In this document: piece by piece, positions 1-9,768 of the stretch
Layout: the number at the start of each line of letters is the position of its first letter
Position numbering within the stretch: the stretch's first letter is position 1
Source: Caryophanon sp.
GTDB lineage: Bacteria > Bacillota > Bacilli > Bacillales_A > Planococcaceae
DNA: 64,000 bases
Direction: 5' to 3'
Assembly (NCBI GenBank): GCA_018384745.1
Contig: JAHAYH010000025.1
Coordinates: forward strand, 1-64,000
Notes under the pieces: generated by a model
What the model was told of the DNA's origin: nothing
The model's database searches: none
Seen by the model: the letters and a program-made list of their open reading frames with translations, nothing else
Translations under genes and position numbers: made by a program

Positions 1-1256
1 GGAATCCTGGCGTTGTCGGTATCGTCGCCTCGCGCTTAGTGGAAGAGTATTACAAACCAACAATTGTGTTATGTATCGATGAGGAAAAAGGGACAGCAAA
101 AGGTTCAGCGCGCAGTATTGAAGGCTATCATTTATATAATGAGCTCGCGAAAAATCGCGACCTTGTGCCGCACTTTGGTGGACACCCGATGGCAGCTGGG
201 ATGACGTTGCCGCGTGAGAACGTCGATGAGCTGCGCCGTCGTCTACATGAACAAGCTACACAATGCTTAACCGAGGAGCAGCTACAAGCAAAGCTGTTTG
301 TCGATATTCCGCTAACGCTCGATGAAATTACGGTCGAAGCGATTGAAGATATTGCACAGCTTGGTCCGTTTGGGATGCACTTTGCGAAGCCGGTCTATGC
401 GCTAGAACAGGTACAAATTGCCTCGATGAAAAAAATAGGCGCTGGTCAAAATCATTTGAAACTAGAGATTACAGATGGCACGCAGTCAATTGAAGCGGTA
501 AGCTTTAATAACGGTCATTTAGCAGATGAGCTAACGTATGGTGTGAATGTTTCGTTCGTCGGTGATGTGTCAATCAACGAATGGCAAGGGCGTAAAAAGC
601 CGCAGTTTAAAGTGACCGACGTACAATCGGGTGAATGGCAGCTGTTTGATATTCGCGGCATTCGTCAACCATCCCGTTGGTTGCAACAAGTACCGGTGGA
701 CGATGTGCAGTTTGTTGCATTTTCAGACGCCACGGTATCGTATTACGGTTCGCTTATTCAAAAGCCGATTTATGTTGTAGATGAAGCGCGCGATCACATT
801 TTGCCAAATGGCTACATCGTTTTATTAGACTTGCCACAAAATGTTCAAAAATTGCAAGCGCTATTATTGGAAAAAAAGCCAGCGCGAATTTATGCGCATT
901 TCTTCGTACAAGATTCGGAGTACTTTAACGGAATGCCGACACGCGAACAGTTTGCATGGTTTTTCAAGCTGTTAAAGCAACATCCGAACTTAAACTGGAG
1001 GGAACATTTCCCAAAAATTTCAACGCAATTTGGAATTCCACAAGAAATATTAAAGTTTATGACAAAGGTGTTTTTTGAGCTGAAATTTGTTAGAATAAAT
1101 AAAGGTCTGATCTCTGTTGAGCCGACGCCACAAAAGTCTGCATTAACAGATGCACCAGCATATAAAGAGCGTCAAGCGCGTATGGACATGGAACAGTTAC
1201 TCGTATATGCGCCATATGCACAACTGAAAGATTGGCTAGCTGCAGCGATGCAGTAG
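1..1256 (+). CDS. recJ: Single-stranded-DNA-specific exonuclease RecJ, C-terminal part
   Basis: Open reading frame runs in from the left edge (frame begins at base 3), so this is the C-terminal part of RecJ, the 5'-3' ssDNA exonuclease of recombination and mismatch repair. About 417 codons are visible; Bacillales RecJ is near 780 residues, so the DHH catalytic half lies outside the window. The DHHA1 motif GGHPMAAG (about bases 177-200) is clear, followed by an OB-fold-like region (LKLEITDGTQSIEAVSF) and the Firmicute-specific C-terminal domain. Its position directly upstream of apt and relA matches the B. subtilis order. The internal GTG at 39 is not a start. Confidence 0.93.
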   Translation, partial: NPGVVGIVASRLVEEYYKPTIVLCIDEEKGTAKGSARSIEGYHLYNELAKNRDLVPHFGGHPMAAGMTLPRENVDELRRRLHEQATQCLTEEQLQAKLFVDIPLTLDEITVEAIEDIAQLGPFGMHFAKPVYALEQVQIASMKKIGAGQNHLKLEITDGTQSIEAVSFNNGHLADELTYGVNVSFVGDVSINEWQGRKKPQFKVTDVQSGEWQLFDIRGIRQPSRWLQQVPVDDVQFVAFSDATVSYYGSLIQKPIYVVDEARDHILPNGYIVLLDLPQNVQKLQALLLEKKPARIYAHFFVQDSEYFNGMPTREQFAWFFKLLKQHPNLNWREHFPKISTQFGIPQEILKFMTKVFFELKFVRINKGLISVEPTPQKSALTDAPAYKERQARMDMEQLLVYAPYAQLKDWLAAAMQ

Positions 1257-1317
1257 AAAATATGTAAAACAAAATGGATGCCTACGCATTCTCACCGTTC
1301 TTGAGGAGGAACAATAA

Positions 1318-1830
1318 ATGGATTTAAAGCAATACGTAACAACTGTCGAAAACTGGCCAAAAGAGGGCATTAGCTTCAAAGATATTACAACAATTATGGA
1401 TAACGGTCCTGCATACAAATACGCAACAGATCAAATCGTAGCGTACGCGAAAGAGCGCGGTGCAGAAATCATTGTTGGTCCAGAAGCACGCGGCTTCATC
1501 ATCGGCTGCCCAGTTGCTTACGCATTAGAAATCGGCTTTGCACCTGTTCGTAAACCAGGAAAATTACCACGCGAAGTGATCTCAGCAGACTACGGCTTAG
1601 AATACGGTACAGATACATTAACAATGCACAAAGATGCCATCAAGCCAGGTCAAAAAGTATTAATTTGTGATGACTTATTAGCAACAGGTGGTACAGTGGA
1701 AGCGACAGTGCGCCTAATTGAACAATTAGGTGGCGAAGTGGTTGGTGCTGCATTCATTATTGAATTAAAAGACTTAAACGGTCGTGAAAAAATTAAAAAC
1801 GTTGATATTAAAACGTTAATCCAATACTAA
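1318..1830 (+). CDS. apt: Adenine phosphoribosyltransferase
   Basis: 170 residues, the usual size for Apt, which converts adenine plus PRPP to AMP in purine salvage in the cytoplasm. The PRPP-binding motif [13 protein letters not shown] lies near residues 119-131, and GPEARGFI earlier is typical of the family. The ATG is preceded by a good GGAGG Shine-Dalgarno. It sits between recJ and relA as in other Bacillales and is followed by a strong intrinsic terminator, so recJ-apt probably form the end of one unit. Confidence 0.97.
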   Translation: MDLKQYVTTVENWPKEGISFKDITTIMDNGPAYKYATDQIVAYAKERGAEIIVGPEARGFIIGCPVAYALEIGFAPVRKPGKLPREVISADYGLEYGTDTLTMHKDAIKPGQKVLICDDLLATGGTVEATVRLIEQLGGEVVGAAFIIELKDLNGREKIKNVDIKTLIQY

Positions 1831-1847
1831 TTTAGTGCGGGTGACTA

Positions 1848-1882
1848 AATGCTACACGAATTTCGGTTCGTGTAGCATTTTT
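1848..1882 (+). terminator. Intrinsic terminator after apt
   Basis: A 13-bp perfect stem (AATGCTACACGAA at 1848-1860 pairing with 1867-1879) with a 6-nt loop, followed by TTTTTA. It ends the apt transcript and separates it from relA. Confidence 0.9.
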
Positions 1883-2076
1883 ATATTGTGCCGTTTCCGT
1901 AATTTTTAGAATGTTTTCAATAAACATGCCGCACTTCTACTAGCGAGTATGCTACAATGAACAATAAACTTGAAATTTAGAATGATTATAAAGTGACAAC
2001 TTTACAAAGCAAGTTCCTTTTTTTAAAATAGTGTATACAATGATTCGAAATATATGATGAGCAAGGTGGGCAAGGT

Positions 2077-4272
2077 ATGGCAAAAGAGCACATTATGACC
2101 CCTGAAGAAGTATTTGGAATGGTCGAAACGTATATGAATGAAAAAAACGTCGCATTCGTTAAAAAAGCATATGACGTGGCACGTGAAGCACACATCGAAC
2201 AATTCCGAAGCTCTGGGGAACCTTATATTATTCACCCTGTCCAAGTGGCAGGTATTTTGGCGGAGCTGCAGATGGACCCAGAAACGGTATCAGCAGGCTT
2301 TTTACATGACGTCGTAGAAGATACGGACGTGACGCGTGAAGATATCGTTGAGCAGTTTAACGAAGATGTTGCACTGCTTGTAGATGGTGTGACGAAGCTT
2401 GAAAAAATTAAGTATATGTCAAAGGAAGCACAGCAGGCTGAAAATCACCGAAAAATGGTTGTTGCGATGGCACAAGACATTCGTGTCATTTTAATTAAGC
2501 TTGCCGATCGCTTGCACAACATGCGTACATTAAAGCATTTGCCAACTGAGAAGCAACGTCGTATTTCTAAAGAAACGTTAGAAATTTTTGCACCGCTCGC
2601 TCACCGTTTAGGAATTTCGAGAGTGAAATGGGAGTTGGAAGATACCGCATTACGCTACTTAGATCCACAGCAATATTACCGCGTTGTGAGTTTAATGAAA
2701 AAAAAGCGTGCAGAACGCGAGGCCTATTTAGACAACATCGTGCAAGAGGTGAAGTCGCAGCTACATGAAGTGGAAATTGAAGCGGACATTTACGGACGAC
2801 CAAAGCATATTTATAGCGTCTACCGTAAAATGCAGCAGCAAGAAAAACAATTTAATGAAATTTATGATTTATTAGCGGTGCGTGTACTCGTGGATAGCAT
2901 TAAAGATTGCTACGCGGTACTTGGTATTATTCATACGCTTTGGAAGCCGATGCCAGGACGCTTTAAAGACTACATCGCGATGCCAAAGCAGAACTTATAT
3001 CAATCGCTTCATACAACGGTTATTGGTCCGTACGGCGATCCACTTGAAGTGCAAATTCGCACGAAGGAAATGCATAAGTTTGCAGAGTACGGGGTTGCGG
3101 CACACTGGGCATACAAGGAAGGACGAAGCGTCGAGTCGCATAAAGAAACAATCGACCAAAAGTTAACGTGGTTCCGTGAAATTTTAGAGTTCCAGCAAGA
3201 TTCAACAAACGCTGAAGAATTTATGGAGTCGTTAAAGTTCGACTTATTCTCCGACATGGTATACGTCTTCACACCAAAAGGCGATGTCATCGAACTACCA
3301 GCAGGCTCTGTGCCAATTGACTTTGCCTACCGCGTGCACTCAGAAATCGGCAACAAGACGATCGGGGCAAAAGTAAACGGTAAAATGGTGCCGCTTGATA
3401 CGGAGCTGCATACCGGCGATATTTTAGAAATTTTAACGTCGAAGCAATCGTTTGGACCAAGTCGTGATTGGTTGAAAATTGCGCAGTCGTCACAAGCGAA
3501 AAATAAAATTAAAGCGTTCTTTAAGCGCCACCTACGCGATGAAAACATCGAAAAAGGAAAAGATATGGTGCAACAAGAGCTGAAATCGCAAGAGTGGGAC
3601 GCGAAGGAAATCTTCACACCAGATAACATAAAACGTGTGTATGAAAAATTCAACTATACAAACGAAGACGATCTGTACGCAGCAGTTGGTGTTGGAGGCA
3701 TTACGGCACAGCAAGTAATCAATCGCTTAGCCGAGAAGCAGCGTAAAGAGCGCGAGCAAGAAGAGGCGTTTGAGAAGATTCAAAAAGAAATGAAAAACCC
3801 ACAGCAAAAAAAGCGCACCGAAACAGGCGTTATTGTGCCGGGGCTTGAAAACTTACTCATTCGTTTATCACGTTGCTGTACACCAGTACCTGGCGATGAA
3901 ATTGTCGGGTTCATCACGAAAGGTCGCGGTGTATCTGTTCACCGTGCGGATTGTCCAAACGTCCATCTTGATGGCAATGAAGAGCGTTTAATTGACGTAC
4001 AGTGGGAATCAGATTTAGCGCCAAACCGTAAAGAATACCCTGTTGATATTGAAATTTCGGCGTTTGATCGCAAAGGCATTTTAAATGAAGTCATTCAATG
4101 TATTAGCGAAACGAAAACGAATATTAACGGAATCCATGCGCGCTCGGATCGCGAAAAAATCGCATCGATTCAACTGACGATTGGCATTTCGAACATTACG
4201 CATTTACACAAAGTGGTCGAGCGTATTAAACAGCTGCCAGATATTTATTCTGTACAGCGTCTCATTAATTAA
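2077..4272 (+). CDS. relA: Bifunctional (p)ppGpp synthetase/hydrolase Rel
   Basis: 731 residues, matching the long Rel enzyme of Firmicutes (about 734 in B. subtilis). It makes (p)ppGpp from ATP and GTP/GDP on stalled ribosomes and hydrolyses it. Visible domains in order: N-terminal HD hydrolase with HDVVEDT (about 82-88); synthetase domain with GRFKDYIAMPK and NLYQSLHTT (about 300-325); TGS domain (about 385-455, VYVFTPKGDVIELPAGS); a helical/zinc-finger region with SRCCTPVPGDEI; and a C-terminal ACT domain (about 655-731). Both hydrolase and synthetase motifs are present. The start aligns with B. subtilis RelA. It is followed 41 bases later by dtd, probably co-transcribed. Confidence 0.97.
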   Translation: MAKEHIMTPEEVFGMVETYMNEKNVAFVKKAYDVAREAHIEQFRSSGEPYIIHPVQVAGILAELQMDPETVSAGFLHDVVEDTDVTREDIVEQFNEDVALLVDGVTKLEKIKYMSKEAQQAENHRKMVVAMAQDIRVILIKLADRLHNMRTLKHLPTEKQRRISKETLEIFAPLAHRLGISRVKWELEDTALRYLDPQQYYRVVSLMKKKRAEREAYLDNIVQEVKSQLHEVEIEADIYGRPKHIYSVYRKMQQQEKQFNEIYDLLAVRVLVDSIKDCYAVLGIIHTLWKPMPGRFKDYIAMPKQNLYQSLHTTVIGPYGDPLEVQIRTKEMHKFAEYGVAAHWAYKEGRSVESHKETIDQKLTWFREILEFQQDSTNAEEFMESLKFDLFSDMVYVFTPKGDVIELPAGSVPIDFAYRVHSEIGNKTIGAKVNGKMVPLDTELHTGDILEILTSKQSFGPSRDWLKIAQSSQAKNKIKAFFKRHLRDENIEKGKDMVQQELKSQEWDAKEIFTPDNIKRVYEKFNYTNEDDLYAAVGVGGITAQQVINRLAEKQRKEREQEEAFEKIQKEMKNPQQKKRTETGVIVPGLENLLIRLSRCCTPVPGDEIVGFITKGRGVSVHRADCPNVHLDGNEERLIDVQWESDLAPNRKEYPVDIEISAFDRKGILNEVIQCISETKTNINGIHARSDREKIASIQLTIGISNITHLHKVVERIKQLPDIYSVQRLIN

Positions 4273-4313
4273 GCGCATGCAAGCATGTGATGTATAAAAG
4301 GTAGGGTGCAACA

Positions 4314-4763
4314 ATGAAAGTAGTATTACAGCGCAGTCGACAAGCTTCTGTTACCGTCGATGGGCATATTACAGGGCAAATTGACAAAGGGTATGTGCTG
4401 CTCGTTGGCATTACAGCAGAAGATACGGATGAAGATATCGCGTATGCGGCCAAAAAAGTAGCAGAGCTTCGTTTATTCGAAGATGCGGACGGTAAAATGA
4501 ATGACAGCATTCATGATGTAGGGGGCGCCATTTTATCGGTGTCACAATTTACCCTTTATGCGGAGACGCGTAAAGGGCGCCGTCCAAGCTTTACGAAAGC
4601 TGCGCATCCGGATTTTGCGAAGCCGATGTGGGAAGCGTTTAATGACGTGCTGCGCACACAGTACAATTTGACGGTTGAAACAGGTATTTTTGGTGCGATG
4701 ATGGATGTGCAGTTAGTGAACGATGGACCTGTCACAATCGTCCTCGATACACATAACCGTTAA
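4314..4763 (+). CDS. dtd: D-aminoacyl-tRNA deacylase
   Basis: 149 residues, standard for Dtd, which hydrolyses D-aminoacyl-tRNAs (and Gly-tRNAAla) to protect translation. Family motifs SQFTLYA (about residues 78-84) and the Gly-cisPro loop NDGPVT near the C-terminus (about 136-141) are intact. It lies 41 bases after relA, the conserved Bacillales arrangement, and a strong terminator follows. Confidence 0.97.
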   Translation: MKVVLQRSRQASVTVDGHITGQIDKGYVLLVGITAEDTDEDIAYAAKKVAELRLFEDADGKMNDSIHDVGGAILSVSQFTLYAETRKGRRPSFTKAAHPDFAKPMWEAFNDVLRTQYNLTVETGIFGAMMDVQLVNDGPVTIVLDTHNR

Positions 4764-4775
4764 TGATATAAATGG

Positions 4776-4818
4776 AAAGATAGAAAGCGTATACGGTGGA
4801 ACGCTTTCTATCTTTTTT
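4776..4818 (+). terminator. Intrinsic terminator after dtd
   Basis: A 15-bp stem (4776-4790 with 4801-4815, built around GATAGAAAGCGT) and a T tract. It ends the relA-dtd unit. Confidence 0.9.
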
Positions 4819-4971
4819 GTATTTTATAGGTCTTTAGTTTTAAAATTAATTCGCTGGAAACGAGCAAAGTCTCTTTTGTTGTTTTTAATGAGTATAAATG
4901 ATGATTCTTTTTTATCAATTTTTACGTTATTTTAGAAATGGAACGATGTTTGCGTAAGGAGAGAATGACTC

Positions 4972-6453
4972 ATGAACTTAAAACGACAACATGTAAAACG
5001 GGCACATCAATTAAATATGTCGATGATTTATGCCATTGTCTTATTATTTATTGCACCGTTAGTGATTGACTTAGGCATTAGACAATCATCAACGTTCATC
5101 ATTGCAGCAGTACTTGTAGTGATCATTGCTACGATCAATTACAAAATGCCATACAGTGACCAAATAAAAGCGTTTATTTTCCCACTGATTCCGCTGCTTG
5201 TGATGAGTGCCTTCTTCTTTTTAGACGGCTTTGCCTTAAATAAGCATTACGTTTTATTATTTACAGTTGTGATGGTCGCGCTTTATTTCCAAGCGACGTT
5301 ATTACTGCTGTATAGTGCAACGCTAGTAGCAACTGTATGTACAGTATATATGCTAGCACCGGAAGCCTTTTTAGGGGGACCAAAGCGCCTAGCGATGTTT
5401 TTAACATTAATGGCGATCTACGTTGGTGTCATTGCGGGCCTTTATTTTGTGACAAATTGGGGCAGTAAGCTAATTCAAGAAGCGAATGAACAAAAGCAAG
5501 CGTCCGAACAGCTTGTCAAGCAATTAGAAAGCACGATGCAAGAACTAGCAGCAAGTGCAGACGTATTACATAATGAGACGAAAAACGTCAGTGGTCACGT
5601 TCATACGCTTCAACAAGGGAGCGAAGAAATTTATCGCAATACGGCACAAATTGCACAACAAGTGGAAGAAGAGTCGATGATGATGGCACATATTCATACG
5701 CTCATGCAGCAGTCGTCACAGAAGATGGAAGGTGCGCTGCATGTAACAGAAGCATTGTCAGGGCAATCAATCGGCATGGTGGAGACGTTGGAGCAAACGT
5801 CAACGCATGTAGGTGACGTGGCGCATTACATCGACACATTAAGCGATACAATGGTGACAACAACAACGACAGTCGATGCGTTAACGACGCGTTTACATGA
5901 TGTGCATCAACTGTTACAAGGCATTCAAGCGATCGCGGATCAAACGAATTTGTTAGCGCTTAATGCATCGATCGAATCTGCGCGCGCAGGTGAGTATGGA
6001 AAAGGTTTTGCCGTTGTCGCAGACGAAGTGCGCAAGCTAGCAGATGAAAGCTCGAGCATTACACAGCGCATTCATGAAGTGACAACCTCGTTAATGCACG
6101 AAGCCGAAGTAGCACAAACAAAGTCGCATGAAGGAAAAATTGCGGTTGAACATGGCGAGCGCCAATTAAAAGAAATTGTCGAACTTGTCCATCACGTTGT
6201 GGAAGCGGCACATGAAACAAACGCACAGCTGCAATCGAATAAGCAATATTTAGTGGAAACAACGTTTATTTTCAAGCAATCGGAGCAACAGCTCGAAACG
6301 CTTGTACAAATTTCAGCGGACAATGCGCAAACGACCGAGGAAATTGTGCAAACGCTTGAAGGGGAAACGCAGTGGATTCAGCAAATTGCTACAGCAACAA
6401 ACGAACTTAGTGATTTAAGTGAATCGCTCCATGTGCTAAGCAAAACGATATAA
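4972..6453 (+). CDS. Methyl-accepting chemotaxis protein, multi-TM without extracellular sensor domain
   Basis: 493 residues. The first about 165 residues are hydrophobic and look like six transmembrane helices separated by very short loops, so no periplasmic/extracellular ligand-binding domain is visible and no clear HAMP domain follows. The rest is a helical MCP signalling domain; the conserved hairpin tip is [20 protein letters not shown] (about residues 321-340) followed by [15 protein letters not shown]. It should couple to CheW/CheA; the stimulus is unknown, and a membrane-embedded input (redox, energy or lipid state) is only a guess. It lies between dtd and yrvJ, where B. subtilis has no chemoreceptor. 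ATG has the Shine-Dalgarno AAGGAGAG. Confidence 0.9.
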   Translation: MNLKRQHVKRAHQLNMSMIYAIVLLFIAPLVIDLGIRQSSTFIIAAVLVVIIATINYKMPYSDQIKAFIFPLIPLLVMSAFFFLDGFALNKHYVLLFTVVMVALYFQATLLLLYSATLVATVCTVYMLAPEAFLGGPKRLAMFLTLMAIYVGVIAGLYFVTNWGSKLIQEANEQKQASEQLVKQLESTMQELAASADVLHNETKNVSGHVHTLQQGSEEIYRNTAQIAQQVEEESMMMAHIHTLMQQSSQKMEGALHVTEALSGQSIGMVETLEQTSTHVGDVAHYIDTLSDTMVTTTTTVDALTTRLHDVHQLLQGIQAIADQTNLLALNASIESARAGEYGKGFAVVADEVRKLADESSSITQRIHEVTTSLMHEAEVAQTKSHEGKIAVEHGERQLKEIVELVHHVVEAAHETNAQLQSNKQYLVETTFIFKQSEQQLETLVQISADNAQTTEEIVQTLEGETQWIQQIATATNELSDLSESLHVLSKTI

Positions 6454-6489
6454 AAAAGAACCGATGACTATTGATCATCGGTTCTTTTT
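6453..6489. terminator. Bidirectional terminator between the chemoreceptor and the amidase gene
   Basis: Stem AAAGAACCGATGA / TCATCGGTTCTTT with A-tract before and T-tract after, so it can serve the plus-strand chemoreceptor and the convergent minus-strand amidase gene. Confidence 0.88.
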
Positions 6490-6495
6490 ACTGTA

Positions 6496-7980
6496 TTAAA
6501 AGTAATTTAATAGGCCAACATAAATGCCATATGCTGCTTGTTCTTGGAACTGATTAGAGCGTAAAATTTGCTCCTCAGTGCCGTTTGATAAATAGCCAAG
6601 CTCAACTAACACAGCATGGCGATTATTTTCACGTGTAATGTAGTAATCACCGTATTGCGTGCCGCGATTTGACAGCTGCAATTGCTGCTGCAAGCCGCGA
6701 TTAATCGCTTGTGCAAGTGGCTTTTGGAAGTCGTTTGAATAATACGTTGTAAAGCCGCGTACAGAACGATCGATATGCGCATCGTGGTGAATACTTATGA
6801 CCGCATCCGCTGCATATTGATGTGAGATTGACACGCGCGTTGGCAGTGACACGTATGTATCAGAATCACGCGTTAATACGACATTTGCACCATTTGCACG
6901 CAATTTAGAGGCAAGCTTTGTCGCCACTTCTAAATTGAGTTTTTTCTCAAGCGTATGTCGTGCACCGACTGTTCCACCATCATGCCCGCCATGTCCAGCA
7001 TCGACAACAATCGTTAAGCCACTAAAAGCAGCTCCGCTCGATGCAGCATTTGCCGATTTAACAACCGTTGATGAAATAAATGCCGGTTGGCCGTTATACG
7101 TCACTTTATACCATCCGTTTTCCTCCGCTGTTGTTGTGAGCGTTTGTCCTGCATCAATGCGTGCCACGACAGCGTAGTCTGTTGATGGACCTGTTCGTAA
7201 GTTTGTGCCGTTATAAATCGTTTGTACATCTTTTGCTGTTGGTTGTGCAGCACGGTTCTTGCCATTTGATAACGCACCGTAGAAGCTGTAAATCCATCCT
7301 TTTTTCCCAGATACGTATTCAATTTGAATCCATAAGTCTTCCTGCTTTAAAACGTTAAATACTTGTCCTCGCTTAACGGTAGACAATTTTTTAGAATTTA
7401 ACGACGGCTCCTCACGTACATTTAACGTATCAATTTGAATCGTAAATGTTAACCCTGCAGCTGAAGTAGCAGGTTTTTCGGTCGATGTTTTCACGGTCAC
7501 ATAATCTTGTGAAACCCAGCCTTTTTTGCCGTTATACTCAATTTGAATCCAACCGAATTTTTCTTGCAGCGCCACAGCTTGGCTACCAGCAGAAAGCTGA
7601 CCGAGCACGCTTGCAGAAATCGCTGCATCTGAACGAATATTTAAATTATCAACTTGTGCGACAATGACCTTTGTGCCGCTTGTTGTCGAAGCTGCTCCTT
7701 TTTTCGTATTCGCTACGACAAGCCAAGATGCTACCCAGCCTTTCGTTTGTCCGTTTGATACTTGTATCCAATCACCTTCACGATCAAGCGATGTTAACAC
7801 TTCACCGCGCTGTAACGACGCAGTTACACTGTATGATAAACCAGGCCCGCTCCGTAAATTTAATTCATCCACGCCAACGAGTAGGTCGTTCGCTGCTTGT
7901 GTCGAAGAACCGCCAAAAGGTGTGAGCATAGAAAGTAGCAAAACAAGCGAAAGAAGCAATGTAAAGTGTTTCTTTTGCAT
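6496..7980 (-). CDS. Secreted N-acetylmuramoyl-L-alanine amidase with SH3b repeats (YrvJ-like)
   Basis: 494 residues. An N-terminal Sec signal peptide (MQKKHFTLLLSLVLLLSM, cleavage likely after ..STQAA, about residue 30) is followed by four SH3b cell-wall-binding repeats (each with an N-L-R-S/T/E-G-P-like start) over about residues 32-310. The C-terminal zinc amidase_3 domain carries IVVDAGHGGHDGG, the downstream E of LEKKLNLEVA, SIHHDAH and VLVELGYLSN, so the zinc ligands and catalytic Glu are present. It cleaves the MurNAc-L-Ala bond of peptidoglycan. The position between dtd and hisS on the opposite strand matches B. subtilis yrvJ. The start has AAGGAGATATGGC upstream. Confidence 0.93.
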   Translation of the reverse strand: MQKKHFTLLLSLVLLLSMLTPFGGSSTQAANDLLVGVDELNLRSGPGLSYSVTASLQRGEVLTSLDREGDWIQVSNGQTKGWVASWLVVANTKKGAASTTSGTKVIVAQVDNLNIRSDAAISASVLGQLSAGSQAVALQEKFGWIQIEYNGKKGWVSQDYVTVKTSTEKPATSAAGLTFTIQIDTLNVREEPSLNSKKLSTVKRGQVFNVLKQEDLWIQIEYVSGKKGWIYSFYGALSNGKNRAAQPTAKDVQTIYNGTNLRTGPSTDYAVVARIDAGQTLTTTAEENGWYKVTYNGQPAFISSTVVKSANAASSGAAFSGLTIVVDAGHGGHDGGTVGARHTLEKKLNLEVATKLASKLRANGANVVLTRDSDTYVSLPTRVSISHQYAADAVISIHHDAHIDRSVRGFTTYYSNDFQKPLAQAINRGLQQQLQLSNRGTQYGDYYITRENNRHAVLVELGYLSNGTEEQILRSNQFQEQAAYGIYVGLLNYF

Positions 7981-8094
7981 GCCATATCTCCTTTATGTAT
8001 ATGTAATAATCCATGTACGTTTAAAAGTATACCTTTAAACGTTAGAACTTTTAAAGGGAAATATGTCACTTTTCAATCGTTTAACACAATTAAG

Positions 8095-8123
8095 TTGACA
8101 AGTTTCCGTTACATCATTAAGAT
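8095..8123 (+). promoter_or_regulatory. Probable sigma-A promoter of hisS-aspS
   Basis: TTGACA at 8095-8100, 17-base spacer, TAAGAT at 8118-8123. It would place the transcript start near 8130, just before the T-box leader. Confidence 0.6.
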
Positions 8124-8129
8124 AAAGTG

Positions 8130-8418
8130 TAATTACGTATAAAGAGCCAATGACGGAGCAAGTAGTTTTTACAATATGTGGATATAGAGAGAAAAGACGT
8201 GGCTGAAATCTTTTCCGAAGCATGTAAAAATGAATAACACTCACGAGGCGTTTTTTCGAAAAGAGCAACACTTAGTAGGGGAAACCGGCTAATCGACCGT
8301 TATTCGATGAATTGAGGTGGGCATAGGGTAACTTATGTCAACTAGGGTGGAACCGCGGAAGCAACGATACAGCTCTCGTCCCTAGCGTTTTAAAGCGCTA
8401 GCGACGGGAGCTTTTTTA
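8130..8418 (+). promoter_or_regulatory. T-box riboswitch leader of hisS-aspS
   Basis: The leader has the T-box consensus AGGGTGGAACCGCG at 8344-8357, followed by a long terminator hairpin (8371-8417, stem AGCTCTCGTCCCTAGCG / CGCTAGCGACGGGAGCT) with TTTTTT. Stem I begins near 8150 (GACGGAGCAAGTAG). The specifier region is GAATAACACTCACGAG at 8232-8247. Counting the usual six bases between specifier and GAG gives AAC (8236-8238, Asn); a His codon CAC overlaps two bases downstream (8238-8240). Uncharged tRNA should stabilise the antiterminator and allow hisS-aspS transcription. The exact tRNA is uncertain (see findings). Confidence 0.92.
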
Positions 8419-8478
8419 TGTTGACAACAACGAGGCAAGCGTCATTAGCGTCATCAATTTATAAAGGAGGTTAAAGCA

Positions 8479-9747
8479 ATGAGCTTTAAAGTACCTAAAG
8501 GAACACAAGATATTTTACCAGGGCAAACAGAAAAGTGGCAAAAGGTAGAGAAAGTGATTCGCGAATTATGTAACGTATATCGCTACAATGAAATCCGCAC
8601 GCCAATGTTTGAATCAACGGAACTTTTCCAGCGTGGTGTTGGTGATACAACAGACATCGTCCAAAAGGAAATGTATACGTTTGAAGACAAAGGTGGCCGT
8701 TCATTAACGCTGCGCCCAGAAGGTACAGCAGCAGCGGTACGTTCATATGTCGAACACAAAATGTTCGGAAACGCCGATCAACCGGTGAAGTTGTATTACA
8801 CAGGCCCAATGTTCCGCTATGAGCGCCAACAAGCAGGTCGTTACCGTCAATTCGTACAGTTTGGTGTCGAAGCAATCGGCTCAAAAGACCCAGCAATCGA
8901 TGCGGAAGTAATGGCGTTAGCGATGAATGTGTACACAGCACTTGGCTTAAACGATTTAAAATTAGTCATTAACTCTTTAGGGGACAAAGAAACGCGTGAT
9001 GCGCACCGAGCAGCATTAGTTGCACACTTTGAACCGGTAAAAGAAGAGTTATGCGCGGACTGTCAAAGTCGCCTAGCGAAAAACCCACTGCGTGTACTTG
9101 ACTGTAAAGTAGATGCAAAACACCCAGCAATGGCAACAGCACCTGCATTAACAAACTATTTAACAGACGATTCAGCGGCATATTTTGCGGATGTGAAAAA
9201 GTATTTAGACATTTTAGGCATTCCGTACGAAGTGGATCCAAACTTAGTACGTGGCTTAGACTATTACAACCACACAGCGTTTGAAATTATGATTACAGGT
9301 GATGGCTTCGGTTCAATTACGACGCTTTGTGGCGGTGGACGCTATAACGGCTTAGTAGAAGATATCGGTGGTCCAGAATCGCCAGGCATCGGCTTTGCGA
9401 TGTCGATTGAGCGCTTATTATTAGCACTTGAAGCAAAAGGCATCGAGCTAGAAACAGAAAACAACTTAGACGTATATGTCGTAGCGATGAACGCAGAAGC
9501 AAAAACAAAAGCGGTTGAACTAGTAGCACAGTTCCGAAGCGCTGGCATTACAGCGGAAATGGATTACTTAGACCGTAAAATGAAAGCACAAATGAAGGCA
9601 GCAGACCGTCAGCGTGCACAGTTCGTGATCGTGCTTGGGGAATCGGAGCTAGAAGAGCAAGCGGTGAACGTAAAAACGATGGCGACAGGCGAACAACAAA
9701 AAACAGCATTCGCTGATTTAGTGAACTATGTGTTAACACATAAATAA
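8479..9747 (+). CDS. hisS: Histidyl-tRNA synthetase
   Basis: 422 residues, a class II aminoacyl-tRNA synthetase charging tRNAHis. Visible: motif 1 region near the start (KGTQDILPG), motif 2 [18 protein letters not shown] (about 113-130), the histidine-specific [12 protein letters not shown] (about 257-268) and motif 3 [12 protein letters not shown] (about 301-312), then the anticodon-binding domain. ATG is preceded by AAAGGAGG. Preceded by its T-box leader and followed by aspS after 21 bases. Confidence 0.97.
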   Translation: MSFKVPKGTQDILPGQTEKWQKVEKVIRELCNVYRYNEIRTPMFESTELFQRGVGDTTDIVQKEMYTFEDKGGRSLTLRPEGTAAAVRSYVEHKMFGNADQPVKLYYTGPMFRYERQQAGRYRQFVQFGVEAIGSKDPAIDAEVMALAMNVYTALGLNDLKLVINSLGDKETRDAHRAALVAHFEPVKEELCADCQSRLAKNPLRVLDCKVDAKHPAMATAPALTNYLTDDSAAYFADVKKYLDILGIPYEVDPNLVRGLDYYNHTAFEIMITGDGFGSITTLCGGGRYNGLVEDIGGPESPGIGFAMSIERLLLALEAKGIELETENNLDVYVVAMNAEAKTKAVELVAQFRSAGITAEMDYLDRKMKAQMKAADRQRAQFVIVLGESELEEQAVNVKTMATGEQQKTAFADLVNYVLTHK

Positions 9748-9768
9748 CCTTTAAGGAGCACAAGAAAC

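Noticed and set aside
4723-4935. 70-codon frame after dtd
   Set aside because: It overlaps the end of dtd and its terminator and has no Shine-Dalgarno.
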